DNA of 40,059 nt from Actinomadura sp. KC06 (GCF_004348735.1 NZ_SMKT01000083.1:1-40059); one strand, 5' to 3'. Numbered from the stretch's first letter, positions 8,012-17,060 are shown. Notes: generated by a model not told the origin, from the sequence alone. Made by a program: numbers and translations.

Positions 8012-8700
8012 GTCGCGGCCGGTTCAGCCGTACGGGTCTGGTCGGGCGAGGACGCGCGGGTGCGGATCAGGACGCTGCCGTACCACGCGATCCAGACGAC
8101 CCAGAGGAGCCATCCGGCCAGGCCGAGGAGGTCGATCGGTCCGGGGTCGTCGAAGGCGAGTGGGAGCAGGAAGGCCGATGCGAACTGAAGTCCGGCGGCC
8201 GTGAACCCCAGGATCGCGTGTGATCGGCGGATCAGGCGGGTGCGGAGACCGGCCAGGGAGAGGCCGATCATGGCGGTGGCGAGGAAGGTGCCGTTCAGCG
8301 CGAAGTACGCCTCGTTCAACGACCACAGAGCGTTCGTCGCGGACTCGTCCTCCGCTGTGCCGGTCAGGGCGAGGCGGGTGGCGATGACACCGGCGAAGGT
8401 CGTGTTCTGCAAGAGGAGGCCGGCGAATCCGACGAGCGACCACGCCTCGCCGCGGCGCCGCTCCATCGGCCACAACGCGGCGGTCGCCGCGGCGCCGAAC
8501 ACGGTCGCCAGCAGCCACACGATCGGGCCCATCGCGCTGGTCACTTCGACGACGTCGCCGTGGTCACCGAAGAAGTCGGCGACCTCGTCGTGCGGTGCGC
8601 CGATGAGGGGAATGCCCGCCGGGGCGAGGATGAGGTTGGTGCCGACGAGCAGGACGGCGAAACCGATGGCGGCCCAACCGCCGATACGGGAGAAGCTCAT
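8008..8700 (-). CDS. Multi-pass membrane protein, function unknown
   Basis: 230 aa, starting MSFSRIGGWAAIGFAVLLVG, with six or seven predicted membrane segments (about residues 8-30, 57-78, 87-106, 130-150, 160-180 and 190-212). A polar external loop after TM1 reads GAPHDEVADFFGDHGD. It loosely resembles the DUF4386-type small membrane proteins, but I cannot assign the family with confidence. The start overlaps the MMPL stop (8697-8700) and its stop overlaps the MFS start (8008-8011), so it is locked into the exporter operon and may be an accessory subunit. The C-terminal tail (RTRASSPDQTRTAEPAAT) is hydrophilic. Confidence 0.8.
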   Translation of the reverse strand: MSFSRIGGWAAIGFAVLLVGTNLILAPAGIPLIGAPHDEVADFFGDHGDVVEVTSAMGPIVWLLATVFGAAATAALWPMERRRGEAWSLVGFAGLLLQNTTFAGVIATRLALTGTAEDESATNALWSLNEAYFALNGTFLATAMIGLSLAGLRTRLIRRSHAILGFTAAGLQFASAFLLPLAFDDPGPIDLLGLAGWLLWVVWIAWYGSVLIRTRASSPDQTRTAEPAAT

Positions 8701-10916
8701 GACGCGTGTTCCTTCGTGATGGGCGTGTCTGCGGGTTCCGGGCGTGATTCGAGGTTCAGGCTCGGCAGCCGGCGTGCCACGGGGGCGGGCATCCACCAGG
8801 CCCAGCGGCCCATGAGCTGCATCGCGGCCGGGACCACCAGGCAGCGGATGACGACGGCGTCGACGAAGATCGCGACGGCCATGCCGAACCCGACCTGCTG
8901 CAGGAGCCGCTGCGGGCTGAGCATGAACGCGCCGAAGATGAGGATCATGATCAGGCCGGCGGCGGTGATGACGGCGCCGGTGTGCGCGAGGCCCTCCCGC
9001 ACCGCGGTCTCGTCGCTGCCGGTGCGCTCGCGCTCCTCGTGGATCCGGGAGACGAGGAACACCTCGTAGTCCATCGAGAGCCCGAACACGATCGCGAACA
9101 CCAGGACCGGGATGTACGCCTCGATAGGCGCCGGGTCGATGCCGAACAGTCCCTCCTGGAACACCAGGGTCATCGCGCCCAGCGCGGCTCCGATGCTGAC
9201 GAGGTTCAGCACGGCAGCCTTGATCGGGATCAGGACCGACCGGAACATCAGCATCAGGATCAACAGCGACAGCCCGACGACGACCGCGATGAAGTACGGC
9301 ATCCGTTCCGCGACCTTGTCGGCGTAGTCCTGCGTGGCCGCGGTCGCCCCGCCGACGAAGAAGTCCGCGCCGGTTTGGCCCGACAACTCGGGCAGGACGT
9401 CCGCACGCAGGGCGGTGACGAGTTCGGCGGTGGCCTCGTCCTGCGGCGCCGAGTCGGGGACGGCCAGGACGGTGGCGACCCGGCCGTCCACGCTGACCGT
9501 CGGCGGCGTCGTGGCCGCGACGCCCGCGGTTACGGCGAGCACGCGCGCCGCCGCCTGCGCAGGCTGCTCGGCTCCGCGGTCGCCGCCGTCGACCGTGATG
9601 AGAAGCGGGCCGTTCACCCCGGGGCCGAAGCCCGCGGCGAGGAGGTCGTAGGCCTGGCGGCTCGTCGTCCCGGACGGATCGTTCCCGGCGTCGGCGAAGC
9701 CCAGCCGCATGGTCAGCGCCGGGCCCGCGAGGGCGCCGAGAACGACGGCGGCCACGACGATCGCCGGGACCGGACGCCGCTGGACGGCCGTCGCGAGACG
9801 CCGCCACGCCGCCCCCTCGGACCGGCTCGGATTCTTCGCCGCTCGCCTGGCGGCACGCGCGGTGAACTGGCGGGCGAAGCGCCGTCCGAACAGGCCGAGG
9901 AGCGCGGGGAGCAGCGTCAGCGAGGCGATCATGGTCGCGAGCACCGTGAGCGCGAGCGCCAGGGCCGACCCCTGGACCGAGCCCAGCCCGAGGGTCACCA
10001 GGCCCAGCAGCGCGACGATCACCGTCGTCCCGGCGAAGAAGACCGTCCGCCCGGCGGAGTCGATCGCCGTCGTCGCGGCCGCCTCCGGCGCCCTGCCCCT
10101 GAGGAGTTCGCCGCGATATCGCGCGAAGATCAGCAGGGCGTAGTCGATGCCGACGCCCAAGCCCACGAGCACCATGAGGTACTGGGTGTACGAGGAGATC
10201 GTGAACAGGTGGGACGCCAGGATGATCACGCCGACGGTCGAACCGACCGCGAACAGCGCGGTGATGATCGGCAGGCTCGCCGCGATGACCGTGCCGAACA
10301 TCAACACCAGGATCACCAGTGCGGCCAGGATCCCGACCGTCTCCGCCGTGCCGGTCTCCCCTTCGGCCAGCAGGCGGGCGGCCTCACCGCCCACCTCGAC
10401 CTCGAGGCCGGCCGCCTCGGCCGACTTCGCGGTGTCGACGATGCGCTGCACCTCGTCGAGCGACATGTCCTCCGACGCGACGTCGAGCACGGCCGTCGCG
10501 TAGCCGACGGTGCCGTCCCGGGAGACCGTGGAGGGGCCCGCGTACGGGCTGCTCACACGGCTGATGTGCGGCAGGCCACCGACGTCGGAGAGCGCCGACT
10601 CGACCTTCGTCCGGACGGCGGGATCGCCGAGCCCGCCGGCGGAGTGGAAGACGATCTGCAGCGTGTCCCCGGCGCGTCCGAAGCCGTGCTCGGCCATCAG
10701 GTCGGCGGCGCGCTGCGATTCCGTGCCCGGCAGCGACACATCGTCGCGATAGCCGTCACCGGCCGCCGACGCGGCCACCCAGATGCCGGCCAGGACCGCG
10801 ACCCACACGCCGAGCGCCGCCAGCTTGCGGCGCTGAGCGAACCGCGCGATCCGGACGAACACGCCGGACGATCGCGCGGGCCGCATCGAGTCACGCCCTC
10901 CGCTACCGGCACTCAT
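8697..10916 (-). CDS. MMPL-family RND transporter
   Basis: 739 aa; first gene of the cassette. A single N-terminal TM (about 33-52) leads into a periplasmic-type loop beginning YRDDVSLPGTESQRAADLM. Next comes a five-TM block containing GVGIDYALLIFARYRGEL, the MMPL proton-relay motif with its GIDY Asp-Tyr pair. A second loop and a second five-TM block containing GLSMDYEVFLVSRIHEERER follow. This two-fold MmpL/ActII-3 layout exports lipids or hydrophobic natural products. The length is shorter than mycobacterial MmpL3 and typical of actinomycete drug- and lipid-exporting MMPLs. A second possible start, ATG 10886 (MRPARSSG), has a better GGAGGG site upstream. The gene is divergent from a TetR regulator across a 164-bp region with an operator-like repeat, and its stop overlaps the next start by 4 bp. 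Confidence 0.92.
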   Translation of the reverse strand: MSAGSGGRDSMRPARSSGVFVRIARFAQRRKLAALGVWVAVLAGIWVAASAAGDGYRDDVSLPGTESQRAADLMAEHGFGRAGDTLQIVFHSAGGLGDPAVRTKVESALSDVGGLPHISRVSSPYAGPSTVSRDGTVGYATAVLDVASEDMSLDEVQRIVDTAKSAEAAGLEVEVGGEAARLLAEGETGTAETVGILAALVILVLMFGTVIAASLPIITALFAVGSTVGVIILASHLFTISSYTQYLMVLVGLGVGIDYALLIFARYRGELLRGRAPEAAATTAIDSAGRTVFFAGTTVIVALLGLVTLGLGSVQGSALALALTVLATMIASLTLLPALLGLFGRRFARQFTARAARRAAKNPSRSEGAAWRRLATAVQRRPVPAIVVAAVVLGALAGPALTMRLGFADAGNDPSGTTSRQAYDLLAAGFGPGVNGPLLITVDGGDRGAEQPAQAAARVLAVTAGVAATTPPTVSVDGRVATVLAVPDSAPQDEATAELVTALRADVLPELSGQTGADFFVGGATAATQDYADKVAERMPYFIAVVVGLSLLILMLMFRSVLIPIKAAVLNLVSIGAALGAMTLVFQEGLFGIDPAPIEAYIPVLVFAIVFGLSMDYEVFLVSRIHEERERTGSDETAVREGLAHTGAVITAAGLIMILIFGAFMLSPQRLLQQVGFGMAVAIFVDAVVIRCLVVPAAMQLMGRWAWWMPAPVARRLPSLNLESRPEPADTPITKEHAS

Positions 10917-11032
10917 GGACTCGCCCCTGACGTCCTGAGGTCGGCGCGGCCGTCCGGCACGGCGTCGACACCGTCACCCGGTGGGCGGCACGGATGGAAG
11001 GGTGGTGAACGAAGCAATCAGTACCTGTCATG

Positions 11033-11059
11033 CGCGCACTATATTCATTAGAGTGAGCG
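11033..11059. promoter_or_regulatory. Operator-like inverted repeat between MMPL and TetR genes
   Basis: Imperfect palindrome centred on 11046: CACT (11037-11040) mirrors AGTG (11052-11055), with outer CGC/GCG and inner TA/TA also matching, giving 10 of 13 symmetrical pairs. The A/T-rich centre contains TATATT on the plus strand and TATAGT on the minus strand, both usable as -10 elements. The site is therefore well placed to control both divergent promoters. Confidence 0.6.
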
Positions 11060-11080
11060 TAAAGTCAAATGGAGCCGGTC

Positions 11081-11731
11081 ATGCCCGATGAGCCCCAGAA
11101 GCGCCGCTACGACTCGCTGCGCCGCGAAGCGCAGGCGCTGGAGACCCGCGCCGAGATCGCGCGAGCGGCGCGCAGGCTCTTCGTCGCGCAGGGCTGGGCG
11201 AGCACGACGGTCCGCGACGTCGCCCGCGAGGCCGGCGTGTCCGCGCCGACGGTCTACGCCACCTACAAGAACAAGACCGGCCTGACCCGCGCGCTCGCCG
11301 ACGCCGCCGGCCTCTCCGCCGACCCCGCGCAGATGCTCGAAGAGCTCGAGGACCCGTCCGCCGACCCCGCGGACCAGCTCGCCGCCATGGCCTCCTTCGA
11401 CCGCCGCCTCTACGAACGCGCCGGCGACATCATCGCCCTGATCCGCGACGCGGGCCGCAACGAACCCGAACTCGCCGCCATCTACACCAACGGACGCAGG
11501 GCCGCGGACCAGAACAGGCGGCAGGTCTTCGAATCCTGGCCGGACGGCTCACTGCGCGACGGCCTCGACCTGGAGACCGCGATCGACATCTACGCCGCCA
11601 TCTGCAACATCGACGCCTACTCCACCCTCCTCAACGAACGCCGATGGACGCCCGACCAGATCGAGCGGTGGTGGCGGGACGCACTCCCCCGCGAACTGCT
11701 CGCCCCCGACCGCCGGCGCCCCCGTCCGTGA
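11081..11731 (+). CDS. TetR-family transcriptional regulator
   Basis: 216 aa from ATG 11081 (MPDEPQKRRYDSLRRE), chosen because GGAG lies six bases upstream; ATG 11069 is possible and adds four residues. The N-terminal TetR DNA-binding domain spans about residues 22-70, with ARRLFVAQGWASTTVRDVAR followed by EAGVSAPTVYATYKNKTGL as helix-turn-helix. The C-terminal ligand domain is unclassified. It is transcribed away from the MMPL/MFS/lipocalin cassette and most likely represses it and itself through the inverted repeat at 11033-11059, with release by an exported ligand (inference from family and arrangement). Confidence 0.88.
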   Translation: MPDEPQKRRYDSLRREAQALETRAEIARAARRLFVAQGWASTTVRDVAREAGVSAPTVYATYKNKTGLTRALADAAGLSADPAQMLEELEDPSADPADQLAAMASFDRRLYERAGDIIALIRDAGRNEPELAAIYTNGRRAADQNRRQVFESWPDGSLRDGLDLETAIDIYAAICNIDAYSTLLNERRWTPDQIERWWRDALPRELLAPDRRRPRP

Positions 11732-11829
11732 CCAGCACGCCGGACGTGCTCGGGCGTCCCCGGTTGGGACGGACGGTCTCAGCTCCGGTCGGTGGGATCG
11801 GATGGTGGGGTCGGGTGGTCGCCGGGCTT

Positions 11830-12050
11830 CTAGGCGTCGATGTGGGCGATGCCCGGGCGGCCGTCCTCGATGTAGGCGGTCGCTCGGGTGCTGATCAGGG
11901 CGTCGGGACGCGTCACATAGGGTTCTCGGCCAGCCACGTCTGGCCGCCGGGCGTGCTGTCCGCCCCGTCCCCGCTGGAGCTGATCGACGTGCCGAGCAGC
12001 TCGGCGCCGACGGTGCGGGAGTCGGGGTCGCTGAAGTCCTGCTTCAGATC
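11830..12050 (-). pseudogene. Alkaline phosphatase D (PhoD) C-terminal remnant
   Basis: From about 12050 the minus strand reads DLKQDFSDPDSRTVGAELLG, then TSISSSGDGADSTPGGQTWL and AENP. This is the segment of PhoD-type phosphatases that carries the conserved ELxGTSIxSxGDG motif. It then shifts by one base and continues YVTRPDALISTRATAYIEDG to TAG at 11830, resembling the last residues of the same family. The roughly 30 residues normally joining these two parts (the FFNGQRGY region) are absent and the frame is broken, which fits an out-of-frame deletion. Nothing of the catalytic N-terminal domain is present upstream; the piece abuts the hexosaminidase remnant in another frame. Identification is from remembered family motifs, so a database search should confirm it. 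Confidence 0.6.
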
Positions 12051-12976
12051 ACGTCCGTTGCCTTGGCCGAGGCGTTGGTGACGGTCAGCGTGCCGGACGC
12101 GGTCGCGCCCGGCTGCTGCAGGACGATCGCCGGGTCCACCGAAGCCCCGAACTGCGCCGGGACCAGCGCGCCCCGCGCGTACGCCTGGACCTCGCGCAGC
12201 GAGTAGCCGAACTGCGTGCCGCGCTCGGTCATCGCGACCCGCAGATACCGCCCGCGGCCGGAGACCGGCAGGACGTCGAGCCCGCCGTCGCCCGAGGCCG
12301 TCGAGTGGAGCGTCCGCCAGGAGCGCAGGTCGTCGGACGCGTCGACCGAGAACCCGCTCGCGAACGCGGTCTCCCATGTCAGCACCACGGCGCCGAGGTC
12401 GGCCGGACGGCCCAGATCGATGATGACGGACTGCGGTTCGGTCTTCGGGCCGCACCAGCGGGTCCGTTCGTCGCCGTCCACCAGCATCGCCTCGTGGCAG
12501 TCGGGCCGCTCCCGCGACGACGACCAGGCGAGCGCGCCCTGCGCCAGGTTCTGGGTGGGGCCGTCCAGCAGCTTCCACTGCGGTTCCTTGCCTACGGAGA
12601 AGGCCCTGGCCGCCAGGGCGTCCCACCCGCCGGTGAGCGGGGATTCCCACAGTTTCTGGCTCATCGCCCGCAGCGGCATGTCGAGCCGTCCGGCCTCCTG
12701 CTCCTCGGTGGCCGCGGACGGGCTGTCGTTCCACACGTGCAGCTGACCGCCGTTCCCGGGCCGCGGCGGCGTCACCCGCACGACCACCTTACGTCCGCTC
12801 AGAGCCTCCAGGTCTTCGGCGAAGGTCCGCGCGTCGTCGGCGAGCTGGGCCGCATGGCGCGGGTCCACCTGCACCTGGACGGCGCCGAGCTTGAGCACGA
12901 AGTCACGGCCGCCGGGACGCCATTCCTGCAGCGCCGGAACCGTGACGGGCGCGGCGGACGGACCCGGTGGCGGCAC
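12044..12976 (-). pseudogene. GH20 hexosaminidase remnant lacking its catalytic barrel, with F5/8C domain
   Basis: An open frame of 310 codons from GTG 12976, without a clear ribosome-binding site. Residues 13-70 (PALQEWRPGGRDFVLKLG onward, then FAEDLEALSGRKVVVRV) look like the small N-terminal GH20b domain. The next residues (LHVWNDSPSAATEEQ, then MPLRAMSQKLWESP) match the far end of a GH20 catalytic domain. The ~300-residue TIM barrel with the catalytic Asp-Glu pair is missing, so it cannot be an active hexosaminidase. Residues ~145-265 are an F5/8 type C (discoidin) carbohydrate-binding domain, followed by the start of a NEW3-like domain (GTLTVTNASAKATDV) cut off by the PhoD scrap. It could survive as a carbohydrate-binding protein, but lacking a signal peptide it is more likely a deletion relic. 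Confidence 0.65.
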
Positions 12977-13033
12977 CGGCTCGGCCTGATCGGCGGCAAC
13001 AGGCTCGCGCCTCGGCGCCGCGCGCGGGCCGGT

Positions 13034-13855
13034 TCAGGGTTCTGTCAGCTGGTAGGCGCGCAGGTTGGCGAGGAGCATGTGGCAGTCCTGCAGCGATCCG
13101 GACGAGTCTCCGAGCGAGCGGTAGATGCCCCACTTGGGGCGGACACGATCGGCGAGGAAGGTGTCCACGCCCGTCTTCGCGGCGTCGATGACGGTCTCCC
13201 CGCCGTTCTGGATGATCCAGCGCACCGAGCCGGACGTCCCGTCGCCGATCGCCAGCTGGAAGTCGACGTCGATCCACCTGTCCTGGAGCGGCTCCAGGTC
13301 GGCGCGTTCGACGAGGATGTTCGGCTCGAACACCTTGAGCTCGATCGTCTGCGCGCCGCCGTACCGGCGCAGCGACTGGACGATGATCGGCAAGGTCCCG
13401 GTGCCCGGCTGCTTCATCTGCATGACGTGCGTGAAGGTGCTCGTCGCCTTCAGCGAGGCCGGAATGCACATCGAGTACGTCACGCGCCAGGTCTCCCCCG
13501 ACTTCCATTCCAGGTGAGGCCCGCCAGCGGGGTCTCGCATGCCGGTGACCTCTTGGCGCTGCCGGTCGGTGCTGGTGTCGCGGTCGGCCATGTGCATGTC
13601 GAACCGGTACGCGTCACCGTCCACGCGGATGTGCGGCTGCCCGGACGGATGGGAGTCGGCCCGGTCGTCCTCGATGGTCTCGAAGGCGCGCAGGCCGTCG
13701 ACGGCGGGGGACGGCGACCAGCGCAGCCGCCAGGAGGAGGCCGCCGCGCGAGGGGCGCCGCCGGGCAGCGCCGCGGCCGCGATCCCGCCGGCGGCGGCCC
13801 CGAGGACCGCGCGGCGTGACGGGCGGCCGCGCGGGGTGCGGAGGTGGGAGCTCAT
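13034..13855 (-). CDS. Secreted polysaccharide lyase-like protein (heparin lyase I-type fold)
   Basis: 273 aa. The N-terminus MSSHLRTPRGRPSRRAVLGA has a twin-arginine motif followed by an Ala-rich hydrophobic stretch ending near residue 40, indicating Tat export. The mature region (WRVTYSMCIPAS, FTHVMQMKQPG, WIDVDFQLAIGDG, KWGIYRSLGDS) resembles the beta-jelly-roll polysaccharide lyases grouped as heparin lyase I-like. The substrate is probably a uronic-acid polysaccharide but cannot be deduced. AAAGGTGA precedes the ATG. The gene lies 67 bp after the LAL regulator gene on the same strand, and its TGA is followed in the same frame by Pro-rich codons running into the hexosaminidase remnant. 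It may be the last intact gene of a once larger secreted-glycosidase cluster. Confidence 0.7.
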   Translation of the reverse strand: MSSHLRTPRGRPSRRAVLGAAAGGIAAAALPGGAPRAAASSWRLRWSPSPAVDGLRAFETIEDDRADSHPSGQPHIRVDGDAYRFDMHMADRDTSTDRQRQEVTGMRDPAGGPHLEWKSGETWRVTYSMCIPASLKATSTFTHVMQMKQPGTGTLPIIVQSLRRYGGAQTIELKVFEPNILVERADLEPLQDRWIDVDFQLAIGDGTSGSVRWIIQNGGETVIDAAKTGVDTFLADRVRPKWGIYRSLGDSSGSLQDCHMLLANLRAYQLTEP

Positions 13856-13922
13856 CGGTCACCTTTCGTAGATGGAGCACTATGCCGAGCGCCGGTGCTC
13901 GCGTTGTCTTCTGCTCGTGGTG

Positions 13923-16835
13923 TCACATCCAGGTGACCTGGGCGCGCGACCTCACGTTGAGCTTGCGCAGCACTTTCGCGACGTGCTGTTCGACGGTCCG
14001 CGTGGACAGGACCAGCGCGTCGGCGATCTGCCGGTTGGTGTGTCCGAGCGCCACCAGACGGGCCACCTCGCACTCCCGGGGCGAGAGCTGGTCGCCGTAG
14101 CCGCGGCGGCCCCGGCGCGTGGGCAGGACGACGCCGTGGCCGCGCAGCACCCGGCGGCAGCGCGCCGTGTCCCGGGACGCGCCGAGCGCCTCGAACTCCT
14201 CCACGAGCACGGTCAGCTCCCGGGTGCCGCCGCCCGCCGCCATCCGGCATCGGGCCGCCGCCTCCGCGGCGAGCGCGGCGTGGTACGGCTGCGGCAAGGC
14301 GGCGTAGGCCGCACGCGCGGCGGTGAACGCCTCGGCCGCGTCCGCGGTGTGCCCGCGTCCCATGGCGAGGATGCCCTGGCAGGCCGGGAACGCGGCGGCG
14401 GCCATCGGGGCGTCCCGTCCCGCGATGCCCTCGGCGAACTCTTCGGTCACCTGCTCGGCCTCCGCCTGGCACCCGCCGCGGGTCAGCGCGACGACGGCCA
14501 TCGGGACGAGATCGCCGGCCCACACCCAGATGCCCTTGGCGCGTATCCGGGCGATGCCCCGCCGCGCCTCGGCCACCCCCTCGTCGAACTCGCCGCGCGT
14601 GGCGTGCAGCCGGGCCATCGCGCCCGAAGCCGTGGCCAGGACCGTCGCGGGTGCGTTCGCGGGGTCGGCGAGCCCTGCGGCGTCAAGCTCGTTGGCGGCG
14701 GTGCGCCAGTTGCCGAGCGCGGAGGCCAGCAGGCCGAGGACGAGGTGGGCGTCCGCCGCGATGCAGGACACGCCCTGGACGATCTCCAGCGTCTGCCGCG
14801 CCCGCTCGGCGAGGCCGTCCCAGCGGCCGGCGTACCAGTCGAGGCGCAGCGCCGTGCCCTCCATCATGCCCTCGACGAACGCGGCGCCGCATTCGGCGGC
14901 GAGCCGCCCGCCCTCGGCGCGGTACCGCCGCGCCCGCGCGTAGTGCCCGAGCCAGGCGGCGGCGTCGGCGAAGTTCCCGCAGGCGCGGGCGGTCTGGCGG
15001 CGGTCGGCGTCGCCGCCCGCGCCGCCGATGAGCGCCTCGGCACGTTCCCACACGGCGGGATCGCCGGCGAACATCAGCAGCGCCAGATGATTGCCGCGCA
15101 CCGCCGTCCGGACGGCGGGATCGGGCTCCACGGCCACCAGTTCCTCGGCGCGCTCGATCCATCGCTGGTAGACGCGGAACGGATGGACGTCCCAGCTCGG
15201 CATCGCCAGCGCCGCCATGCCCCGGGCCGCGAGCGCCGGACGCTCCCGCAGTTCCCCGACGGCGGTCTCGGTGCTGATCCGGCCCGCCTCGTAATCGCCC
15301 ATCTGGTTGTACAGCAGCAGCCCCAGGTTCAGCCTGATCTCCCCGCGCAGGCCGTCCGGGATGTGCTCGTCCCGGACGACGGTCCTCAGCAGCTCGACGG
15401 CCCGGCGGTTGGTGAGGCCGAGCACGGCGTCCCGGCTGAACTCGACCGCGATCCTGGCGCACTCCTCCCGTCCGAGCCGGGGGTCGGACAGCAGCTCCTC
15501 AAGGATCTCCACGGCGACCGCCAGATCGCCCATCTCGCGCGCGGACGCCGCCGCGGCCTCGGCGTAGCGCTGCCATTCCGCGACCATCCCGGCCTCGCGC
15601 GCGTGGTAGGCGAGCTGGACGAGCGGCTGCGGTTCCTCGTCCGCCAGCGCCCGGACCGCCTGCCGGTGCAACCGGCACCGGTCCGGCCCGGGCAGCGCCG
15701 AGTAGACGGCCTGCTGGGCCAGCGCGTGCCGGAACCCGTACCTGTTCTTGCCGAACTCGTACAGCACCCCGGCGAGCAGCGCCTCGCGGATGGCGGACGA
15801 GCGGTCGGCGGCCGACAGGTGGCCCGCCGGCTGGCGTCCCGCCGACGGGTGGCCTGCCCGCACGTCACCCATGACCGCTCCGATCAGCGCTTCGCCCGCC
15901 GGGAGGCGCAGCACCGAGGCGGCCCGGACGGCATCGGCCGCCGCGGGCGAGAGCAGTTTCATCCGGTCGGCGATGGCCTCCTGGAGTGGCGTGGGCACCT
16001 CCAACCCGTCGAGCACGCCGGCGTCGCCGCTCGTCTCGTCCCGCACTGAGGCGGGCAGGGCCCGGACGACCTCCTCGACCACGAACGGGATGCCCGCGCT
16101 GCGCCGGTGCAGTTCCTCGGCGAGATCCATCGCGATCTCGGGAGCGCTCGTGACCGCGGCGCCCGTGACCGCGGCGAACAGTCCGCGGACGCCCTGCACG
16201 TCGAGCGGACGAAGCGGAAGGAGCAGGGCGGTCGTGCCGGGAGGGTGCCGGAAGGCCCGTCCCAGAGGCAGCCGGTCACCTGACAGATCCTCCGGGCGGT
16301 AGCTGAGCACCGCGGACAGCCCGGCGGGCGGATCGTCCACCAGGAACCGCAGTAAGTCCCGGGTGCCGTCGTCCGCCCAGTGCAGGTCCTCCACGACCAT
16401 CACGGTCTCGCCGAGCGCGTCCAGCAGGGCGCGGACGGCGCGGAACAGCCGGTGCTCGCGGGCGCGGACGTCCTGCAGCGGCTCCGGGGCGGGCGGCAGC
16501 CGGTCGGCGAGCTCGGGCAGGTAGGGGCGCAGCGCGCCGCAGACCGGGCTGATCCCGGCGGCCCGGTCCAGGGGCAGGTGACGCAGCAGTTCGAAGACGG
16601 GCCCGTACGGGAACGGCTCGCGGAGCGGATGGCAGCGGCCGAGCAGGATCACGCGGTCCCGGAGCGACGGATGGCGGAGGGCCTCGTGGATCAGGCGGGT
16701 CTTGCCGATCCCGGCCTCGCCCTCGACCAGCGCGACGGCCGGGGGGCGGGCCACGGTTTCGAGCAGGGAGTTCAGTTCGCCCGTACGGCCGATCAGGACG
16801 GGCGCGGCCGGGGTGCGAGGGAGCGGGGGTTTCAT
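13923..16835 (-). CDS. LAL-type LuxR transcriptional regulator (AAA ATPase)
   Basis: 970 aa. The P-loop EGEAGIGKT is at residues 38-46, and the Walker B-type VMVVEDLHWADDGT follows at about 155. A long helical TPR-like middle holds inducer-sensing repeats. A C-terminal LuxR/GerE helix-turn-helix is formed by LSPRECEVARLVALGHTNRQ and IADALVLSTRTVEQHVAKVL. This is the full MalT/LAL domain order and length, so it is probably an intact ATP-dependent activator. The ATG has GGAG eight bases upstream. Its downstream neighbour on the same strand is the secreted lyase-like gene, a plausible target along with former glycosidase genes. The inducer is unknown. No terminator was seen between the two genes, so co-transcription is possible. 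Confidence 0.92.
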   Translation of the reverse strand: MKPPLPRTPAAPVLIGRTGELNSLLETVARPPAVALVEGEAGIGKTRLIHEALRHPSLRDRVILLGRCHPLREPFPYGPVFELLRHLPLDRAAGISPVCGALRPYLPELADRLPPAPEPLQDVRAREHRLFRAVRALLDALGETVMVVEDLHWADDGTRDLLRFLVDDPPAGLSAVLSYRPEDLSGDRLPLGRAFRHPPGTTALLLPLRPLDVQGVRGLFAAVTGAAVTSAPEIAMDLAEELHRRSAGIPFVVEEVVRALPASVRDETSGDAGVLDGLEVPTPLQEAIADRMKLLSPAAADAVRAASVLRLPAGEALIGAVMGDVRAGHPSAGRQPAGHLSAADRSSAIREALLAGVLYEFGKNRYGFRHALAQQAVYSALPGPDRCRLHRQAVRALADEEPQPLVQLAYHAREAGMVAEWQRYAEAAAASAREMGDLAVAVEILEELLSDPRLGREECARIAVEFSRDAVLGLTNRRAVELLRTVVRDEHIPDGLRGEIRLNLGLLLYNQMGDYEAGRISTETAVGELRERPALAARGMAALAMPSWDVHPFRVYQRWIERAEELVAVEPDPAVRTAVRGNHLALLMFAGDPAVWERAEALIGGAGGDADRRQTARACGNFADAAAWLGHYARARRYRAEGGRLAAECGAAFVEGMMEGTALRLDWYAGRWDGLAERARQTLEIVQGVSCIAADAHLVLGLLASALGNWRTAANELDAAGLADPANAPATVLATASGAMARLHATRGEFDEGVAEARRGIARIRAKGIWVWAGDLVPMAVVALTRGGCQAEAEQVTEEFAEGIAGRDAPMAAAAFPACQGILAMGRGHTADAAEAFTAARAAYAALPQPYHAALAAEAAARCRMAAGGGTRELTVLVEEFEALGASRDTARCRRVLRGHGVVLPTRRGRRGYGDQLSPRECEVARLVALGHTNRQIADALVLSTRTVEQHVAKVLRKLNVRSRAQVTWM

Positions 16836-17013
16836 GGACGACTCCGGCGGTCAGTCCGCGGCAGGCAACTGTGGCGGGGGGGTGTTCAGCAGCCGGTCAC
16901 CGCGGTGACACAGAAGTTAAGTCTTGTTCCGGTCCACGACAACCCCACGCCGCGAAATCCCTCGATCCCCGGCCCGGCGGGAGGTCCGGGCGCCGAAGCG
17001 GCCCAGAGGCGCG

Positions 17014-17060
17014 AAAACGGCGTGTGTCCTCGTCAGGGAGCCGACGAGGACACACGCCGT
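17014..17060 (-). terminator. Strong terminator after the zincin gene
   Basis: A perfect 18-bp stem pairs 17017-17034 with 17043-17060, closed by an 8-nt loop. Read on the minus strand it is followed by TTTT. It sits 52 bp past the protease stop codon. Confidence 0.88.

Noticed and set aside
8982..11051. Plus-strand open frame of about 689 codons opposite the MMPL gene
   Set aside because: Charged low-complexity antisense of a transporter with clear MMPL motifs.
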